A stretch of 64,000 nt of DNA from assembly GCF_901538265.1 (NCBI RefSeq), contig NZ_LR593886.1:8205738-8269737 (forward strand). The letters run 5' to 3'. Source of the DNA: Gemmata massiliana (lineage in GTDB: Bacteria > Planctomycetota > Planctomycetia > Gemmatales > Gemmataceae). Under the pieces are notes generated by a model, which was not told where the DNA came from, did no database searches, and saw only the letters and a list, made by a program, of their open reading frames with translations. Below, one piece after another: positions 59,689 to 64,000 of the stretch. A program made the translations under genes and the position numbers. The stretch's first letter is position 1; each line of letters begins with the position of its first letter.

Positions 59689-60519
59689 ATGCCCGCAGAG
59701 CGCACGTTTCCGCTAGCGGTCGGCTTTCTCGGTGCCGGACAAATGGCCACCGCGCTCGCGTCCGCGTGGGCGAAGGCCGGCCTGCTCGACGCCTCGCGCA
59801 GCCGCGCCGCGGATCCGTACCCGGACGCCCGCGCCAAGTTCCAGGCCGCCACGGGCATTAAAACCGTCGAAGCGAACCGCGACGTGGTCGCCGCGTGCGA
59901 CGTTCTCGTGCTCGCGGTCAAGCCGCAAGTCATGTCAGCGGTTCTCGATGAGATCAAGCCGGCCATCAGCGCGGCCCACTTGATCGTTTCCATCGCCGCC
60001 GGCGTCACACTGAAAACGCTCGGCGACAGTTTGGGCGCAGACACGAAACTCGTGCGCGTGATGCCAAACACGCCGTGCCTCGTGAGCGCGAGCGCGACCG
60101 GTTTCAGCCCCGGGTCGACCGCGACTCTCGACGACGCGGCCCTCGTCGAGAGCCTCTTTTCGGCGGTGGGTACGGCGTACCGGGTGCCCGAGTACCTGCT
60201 GGACGCGGTCACCGGTTTAAGCGGTAGCGGACCGGCGTTCGTCTACCTCTTCATCGAAGCACTCGCCGACGGCGGCGTCCGGTGCGGGCTCCCGCGGCCG
60301 GTGGCACAATCACTCGCAGCGCAAACGGTGCTCGGCGCGGCGCGCATGGTACTCGAAACGGGCCAGCACCCCGGTGCCCTCAAGGACGCGGTCGCCAGCC
60401 CCGGCGGTACGACCATCGCGGGCATTCACGCTCTGGAACGTGCCGCGTTCCGCGCCGCCGCGATCGATGCGGTGGAAGCCGCGACAAAGCGGGCGCAGGA
60501 ATTGGGGAAGAGGGAGTAA
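59689..60519 (+). CDS. proC: Pyrroline-5-carboxylate reductase
   Basis: A 276-residue enzyme for the last step of proline synthesis, NAD(P)H-dependent. The Rossmann loop 'VGFLGAGQMATALASAWAKA' is at the N-terminus. 'VMPNTPCLVSASATGFSPGS' and 'VTGLSGSGPAFVYLFIEALA' are the hallmark blocks, and 'DAVASPGGTTIAGIHALE' near the C-terminus completes the family pattern. The length is normal. The start at 59689 has GGTTCTAATCGG upstream, a weak site. Followed by a repeat-rich spacer and guaA. Confidence 0.92.
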   Translation: MPAERTFPLAVGFLGAGQMATALASAWAKAGLLDASRSRAADPYPDARAKFQAATGIKTVEANRDVVAACDVLVLAVKPQVMSAVLDEIKPAISAAHLIVSIAAGVTLKTLGDSLGADTKLVRVMPNTPCLVSASATGFSPGSTATLDDAALVESLFSAVGTAYRVPEYLLDAVTGLSGSGPAFVYLFIEALADGGVRCGLPRPVAQSLAAQTVLGAARMVLETGQHPGALKDAVASPGGTTIAGIHALERAAFRAAAIDAVEAATKRAQELGKRE

Positions 60520-60559
60520 AGAACTCGCCACGGATCAAAACCGAAAACCGGAACGTTTT

Positions 60560-60690
60560 TCGACGAGATTAGCAGGACCGACAGGATTGAGCATTCTCAT
60601 CCCGTTAATCCTGTCGATCCTGTCAGAACGCTCCGCTCGGTCTTCCGTCTTAATCCGCGTTTATCGGTGTTCATCCGCGGCTGATTGGGT
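60560..60690. repeat. Dispersed-type repeat with ATCCTGTC inverted motifs
   Basis: GACAGGATT (60590-60598) and AATCCTGTC (60607-60615) form a 9-bp inverted pair. GATCCTGTCAG and then AATCCGCGTTTATCGGTGTT and TCATCCGCGGCT follow. From memory, this string of motifs recurs in planctomycete spacers; only one copy is in this window. It occupies the gap between proC and guaA and may contain the guaA promoter. Confidence 0.4.
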
Positions 60691-60699
60691 TGCGAACTC

Positions 60700-62244
60700 A
60701 TGACAAATGAACTCGTTCTGATCTTCGACTTCGGTTCACAGTTCGGGCAACTCATCGCCCGGCGGGTGCGCGAGCAGAACGTGTTCTGCCAGGTGGTGCG
60801 CCACGACCTCTCGCCCGAGCGCGTGCGGGAACTGAACCCGAAGGGGATCATCCTCTCAGGCGGGCCGGCAAGCGTGTACGAACCCGGGGCGCCGCACTGC
60901 TCCCCGGAAATCTTCAACATGGGGATTCCGGTCCTTGCGATCTGCTACGGGATGCAGCTCGCGTGTCACTTCCTCGGCGGCAAGGTCGGCGGGACCGCCC
61001 ACACCCGCGAGTACGGGCGCGCGACGCTCACCGTGAACGAGCGGAACACGATCTTCCAGGGGTACCCGGCCGAATCGACCGTCTGGATGAGCCACGGCGA
61101 CCAAGTGGAGAACATCAACGGCGATTTCGAGCCGCTCGCGTCCACGGACACGTGCCCGCTGGCCGCGGTGAAGCACAAGTCGCGCCCCATCTTCGGGTTG
61201 CAGTTCCACCCGGAAGTGGCGCACACGCCCCACGGCGGGCAGATCCTCGCCAACTTCCTCCGCGACGTGTGCGGGTGCTCTGGCCAGTGGAAGATGCAGG
61301 CGTTCATCGACAACACGATCGCCGACATCCGAGCCAAGGTCGGCAACAAGCGGGTCATCTGCGGGCTGTCGGGCGGGGTCGATTCGAGCGTGTGCGCCGC
61401 GCTCCTGGTCAAAGCGATCGGCGCGCAGGTGGCGTGCATTTACGTCGATAACGGGCTGATGCGCGAGGGCGAAACGGAACTGGTGAAGCACACGTTCCGC
61501 GACTGGTTCAAAGCCGACCTGCACGCGGTGGACGCCGGTGAACTTTTCCTCTCCGCTCTTGCCGGCGTGACCGACCCGCAAGAGAAACGCAAGATCATCG
61601 GGAAAGTGTTCATCGACGTGTTCAAGCAGGAAGCGAAGAGCATCCCGGATGCCCACTTCCTCGCGCAAGGTACGCTGTACCCGGACGTGATCGAGAGCGG
61701 CGGGAGCGTAGACGGCCCGGCGGCGACGATCAAACTGCACCACAACGTCGGCGGGTTACCGGCGGAACTCGGATTCGAGCTAATCGAACCGCTCCGCGAT
61801 CTGTTCAAAGATGAAGTGCGGCGGCTGGGTATCGAACTCGGGCTGCCCGAAGACGTGGTGTGGCGCCACCCGTTCCCCGGTCCCGGGCTCGCGGTTCGGT
61901 GCCTCGGCGAGGTGAGCGAGCCCAAGCTCGCCACGCTCCGCAAAGCGGACACGATCTTCCTCGAAGAACTGCGGAAAGCGGGCTGGTACCGCAAAACGTC
62001 TCAGGCGTTCGCGGTGCTGCTCCCGGTGCAGTCCGTGGGAGTGATGGGAGACGGCCGCACTTACGAGAACACGATCTGTTTGCGGTGCGTACAGACCGAC
62101 GACTTCATGACTGCCGACTGGTCGCGGCTCCCCGAAGACCTGCTCGCCCGTGTCGCGACGGCGATCATCAACCGCGTGAAGGGCATCAACCGCGTGGTGT
62201 ACGACATCAGCAGTAAGCCGCCCGCGACGATCGAGTGGGAGTGA
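60700..62244 (+). CDS. guaA: GMP synthase (glutamine-hydrolysing)
   Basis: A 514-residue enzyme that converts XMP to GMP. The N-terminal class I amidotransferase has '[17 protein letters not shown]' (nucleophile Cys) and '[15 protein letters not shown]' (His, Glu). The ATP-pyrophosphatase has '[20 protein letters not shown]' with the PP-loop, and the C-terminal dimer domain ends in '[15 protein letters not shown]'. The ATG at 60700 ('[20 protein letters not shown]') gives the standard start; an ATG 15 bases earlier is less likely. Acts in the same pathway as purE/purK at 15-17 kb, but not in one operon. Confidence 0.95.
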   Translation: MTNELVLIFDFGSQFGQLIARRVREQNVFCQVVRHDLSPERVRELNPKGIILSGGPASVYEPGAPHCSPEIFNMGIPVLAICYGMQLACHFLGGKVGGTAHTREYGRATLTVNERNTIFQGYPAESTVWMSHGDQVENINGDFEPLASTDTCPLAAVKHKSRPIFGLQFHPEVAHTPHGGQILANFLRDVCGCSGQWKMQAFIDNTIADIRAKVGNKRVICGLSGGVDSSVCAALLVKAIGAQVACIYVDNGLMREGETELVKHTFRDWFKADLHAVDAGELFLSALAGVTDPQEKRKIIGKVFIDVFKQEAKSIPDAHFLAQGTLYPDVIESGGSVDGPAATIKLHHNVGGLPAELGFELIEPLRDLFKDEVRRLGIELGLPEDVVWRHPFPGPGLAVRCLGEVSEPKLATLRKADTIFLEELRKAGWYRKTSQAFAVLLPVQSVGVMGDGRTYENTICLRCVQTDDFMTADWSRLPEDLLARVATAIINRVKGINRVVYDISSKPPATIEWE

Positions 62245-62331
62245 CCCTACCAATTCGGTTCCGACCGGCTGTGCTCCAAGTGTGTTAATACTCGCACCGC
62301 CGGTCAATACATCACCGGCGCGTCCGGGGGT

Positions 62332-62826
62332 TCAACTCCGGGGGCTCCAGAACCACTCTGGGCGCTTCGTCTTCCGACGATAGCTGATGAGCGGGCCGTC
62401 CTTCGCCGTGAAATCTGTCGGGCGCACGCTCTCCATGAACTCGGGCTTCCCGTCCTTCTCCACGACCGGCGGCGAGCCGATGCACACCCGCAACCGCTCG
62501 TTATCGATGAGTTCGTAAATCGCTCGGACCGTTAAGCGATTGCCACTCGGGTCGGTTTGAATCAAATCCAGTTCCTTCGGGGACTTGTTCGGGTCGATCG
62601 TGTACTCGAAGTCCTCGAACCGGTCCCCCAGAAACTGTTCCGACCACGTCTCTTCCGAAATGATCGCGTGCTTGCGGCGCTGGCCGCGGTCCTCGGTCCC
62701 CTTGGGGGAGCGGAAGTCTACGACTATCCACTCGCCCTGGACGCACAGCGAATCATCGGGCGGCATGCGATCGGAACACCCGCAAAGCACGCCGAGCCCG
62801 AGGAACAGAAAGCAGAGTCGGTTCAT
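62332..62826 (-). CDS. TIGR03067-like lipoprotein
   Basis: A 164-residue protein with a lipoprotein signal ('FLFLGLGVLCGCSDRM', lipobox VLCGC). The mature part ('VQGEWIVVDFRSPKGTEDRG', 'EYTIDPNKSPKELDLIQ') matches the pattern of the planctomycete TIGR03067 domain, usually a beta-rich protein of unknown role. It starts 30 bp before the AhpD-like gene's stop on the same strand, so the pair could be co-transcribed. Family assignment is likely but not certain. Confidence 0.65.
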   Translation of the reverse strand: MNRLCFLFLGLGVLCGCSDRMPPDDSLCVQGEWIVVDFRSPKGTEDRGQRRKHAIISEETWSEQFLGDRFEDFEYTIDPNKSPKELDLIQTDPSGNRLTVRAIYELIDNERLRVCIGSPPVVEKDGKPEFMESVRPTDFTAKDGPLISYRRKTKRPEWFWSPRS

Positions 62827-62846
62827 GCCTCAAACATAGTTGACGA

Positions 62847-63278
62847 TTACTCCAGCGGCGGCAAAATGTCCGGTTCGATCTGGTACGCATCGGCGAGCGA
62901 ATTCGTGGTGTTGAACAGCCCCACAACGGCCATCACTTCACCGAGCGCCTCAACGTCCAATCCGAGCTTCCGTACCGCCGCAGTGTGTGAATTCACGCAG
63001 TACGCGCAACCGTTGGTCGCGCTGACGGCCAGCGCGATGATTTCGCGCACCAGCGGATCGAGTTTGGACGCGCGCCCGCAGGCTTCCGGGTGCATGATCG
63101 CCTTCAACCGCGTCCACACGAGTTCGAGGTGGTCCGGGTTGGTGGCGAGCACGCGCCACAAGTTCGGCACGAAGGTAATGTTCTTCGTCGCTTTAATGTC
63201 GGCGAAGACCGCGGCGACTTTGCCGGTCGCGGCCTCTTCGGAAACGGGAGTCACGGTCGCGATGCGTTTGGCGGACAT
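62847..63278 (-). CDS. Carboxymuconolactone decarboxylase / AhpD-like protein
   Basis: A 143-residue protein of the AhpD-like fold. The redox motif 'NGCAYCVNSHTAAV' (CxxC followed by His) is intact, with the helix 'LDPLVREIIALAVSATNGCA' before it. Such proteins act as peroxide-defence reductases or decarboxylases; this one has the disulphide form. The ATG at 63278 has AGGGA upstream and starts just before the family region. Divergent from the DUF1080 gene. Confidence 0.85.
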   Translation of the reverse strand: MSAKRIATVTPVSEEAATGKVAAVFADIKATKNITFVPNLWRVLATNPDHLELVWTRLKAIMHPEACGRASKLDPLVREIIALAVSATNGCAYCVNSHTAAVRKLGLDVEALGEVMAVVGLFNTTNSLADAYQIEPDILPPLE

Positions 63279-63383
63279 GACACGGTCCCTTCTGGTTCGA
63301 GGAGGGCAGATAGGCATTTCCTACGAACCCGCGCCGTACACTGTCAGTGGCCCCCAATCCTCCGCCCGCACGAGCCAATTCCT

Positions 63384-64000
63384 ATGCGTTCCTTGAGCTT
63401 GCGCCTCGGACTTCTCCTGGTTCCGGCCCTGTGTGCCGCGCCGCTGACGCGGCCGAATTCGGCCGCGGCCGACGAACCCAAGAAAGACGAGTGGGTGTCG
63501 CTGTTCAACGGTAAGAACCTCGACGGCTGGACGCCCAAAATCACCGGGCACGAGTACGGCGACAACTACGGGGACACGTTCCGCGTGGAGGACGGCACCA
63601 TCAAGGTGCGGTACGACAAGTACAAGGAGTTCGACGGCCAGTTCGGGCACCTGTTCTACAAGGACAAGTTCTCCCACTACCGGCTGAAAGTGGAATACCG
63701 GTTCGTCGGCGACCAGTGCAAGGGCGGCCCCGGTTGGGCGACTCGCAACAGCGGCGTGATGTTCCACTGCCAAGACCCGAAGACGATGCGGAAGGACCAG
63801 GAGTTCCCGGTGTCGATCGAGGCTCAGTTCCTCGGCGGGCTGGGTAAGGGCAAGCGCACGACGAACAACATGTGCTCTCCCGGCACGAACATCGTGCTCG
63901 ACGGCAAACTGTTCACGCCGCACTGCACGAACTCGAAGTCGAAGACCTACGACGGCGACGTATGGGTGACGGCTGAGATCGAAGTACACGGTGCCGGCAC
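63384..64000 (+). CDS. DUF1080 domain protein, 3' end outside the window
   Basis: The reading starts with ATG at 63384 and stays open to the last base, so it is truncated by the window. The N-terminus has a signal peptide ('RLGLLLVPALCAAPLTRPNS'). The DUF1080 domain (3-keto-disaccharide hydrolase family, a concanavalin-like fold) begins 'DEWVSLFNGKNLDGWTPKIT' and continues 'YRLKVEYRFVGDQ', 'WATRNSGVMFHCQDPKT' and 'EFPVSIEAQFLGGLGKGKRT'. These are exported carbohydrate-active proteins, abundant in planctomycetes. It is divergent from the AhpD-like gene. Confidence 0.88.
   Translation, partial: MRSLSLRLGLLLVPALCAAPLTRPNSAAADEPKKDEWVSLFNGKNLDGWTPKITGHEYGDNYGDTFRVEDGTIKVRYDKYKEFDGQFGHLFYKDKFSHYRLKVEYRFVGDQCKGGPGWATRNSGVMFHCQDPKTMRKDQEFPVSIEAQFLGGLGKGKRTTNNMCSPGTNIVLDGKLFTPHCTNSKSKTYDGDVWVTAEIEVHGAG

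Noticed and set aside
62300-62345. A GGGGGTTCAACTCC stretch resembling a tRNA T-arm
   Set aside because: The would-be T-stem does not pair, no anticodon arm precedes it, and it is the C-terminal coding part and stop of the minus-strand lipoprotein.

Overview
The window looks like a chromosomal segment of a Gemmata-like planctomycete (family Gemmataceae). The evidence is a high-GC sequence carrying many planctomycete-type families: TIGR02996 proteins, sigma factors with membrane-anchored C-terminal extensions, DUF1592/DUF1552 cytochrome-type proteins, DUF1559 pseudopilins, DUF1571, DUF1080, DUF4058 and ThuA proteins, and an 'ESLEERSLLS' surface-type N-terminus. I see no rRNA, tRNA, transposase or CRISPR array. 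The window starts in a spacer and ends inside a DUF1080 gene.

Layout. 0-7.7 kb: a TIGR02996 protein, an atypical SDR oxidoreductase, a repeat-filled spacer, two divergent ECF sigma factors and a 2-hydroxyacid dehydrogenase. 7.7-17.7 kb: a structured RNA-like element, DUF1571, an MBL hydrolase, an outer-membrane barrel, a haem-binding-type surface protein, and purE-purK. 17.8-24.6 kb: a giant DUF1592-DUF1552 fusion, an M28 peptidase and DUF1579. 24.7-30.8 kb: a heavy-metal RND efflux operon (Cys/His-rich small protein, adaptor, pump, small exported protein). 30.8-44.9 kb: exported low-complexity proteins, a receptor Ser/Thr kinase, ThuA, a DnaJ-rnpA-yidD cluster, a pseudopilin, two DUF4058-type proteins, cystathionine beta-synthase and a DisA_N-type diadenylate cyclase. 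45.4-51.3 kb: exported proteins, an FGGY kinase, a HAD protein, an orphan c-di-GMP-I-type riboswitch and a decayed toxin-antitoxin pair. 51.3-64 kb: a TolC/CzcC-like outer-membrane factor with its own Cys/His-rich partner, a CNNM/CBS protein, a four-repeat exported protein, a second copy of the structured element, an MFS transporter, proC, guaA, an AhpD-like protein and DUF1080.

The most unusual signal is a pair of about 222-bp elements, at 7938-8160 (minus) and 57438-57659 (plus). Their outer parts are conserved and contain small hairpins with compensatory base changes. At the centre each carries a perfect 28-bp stem closed by a conserved 27-nt loop. The two 28-bp stems have the same length and position but unrelated sequences (about 9 of 28 positions match). 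Both elements lie downstream of a gene terminator and are followed by a second terminator-like hairpin, as expected for an independently transcribed RNA. I know of no described family with this design.

Other points of note: a G/C-rich palindromic repeat family that supplies gene ends and has been absorbed into the C-terminus of RnpA; a cluster of TCGCCC heptamers ending in a strong terminator; ECF sigma factors fused to extracytoplasmic domains; and a metal efflux system whose outer-membrane component lies about 22 kb from its pump.
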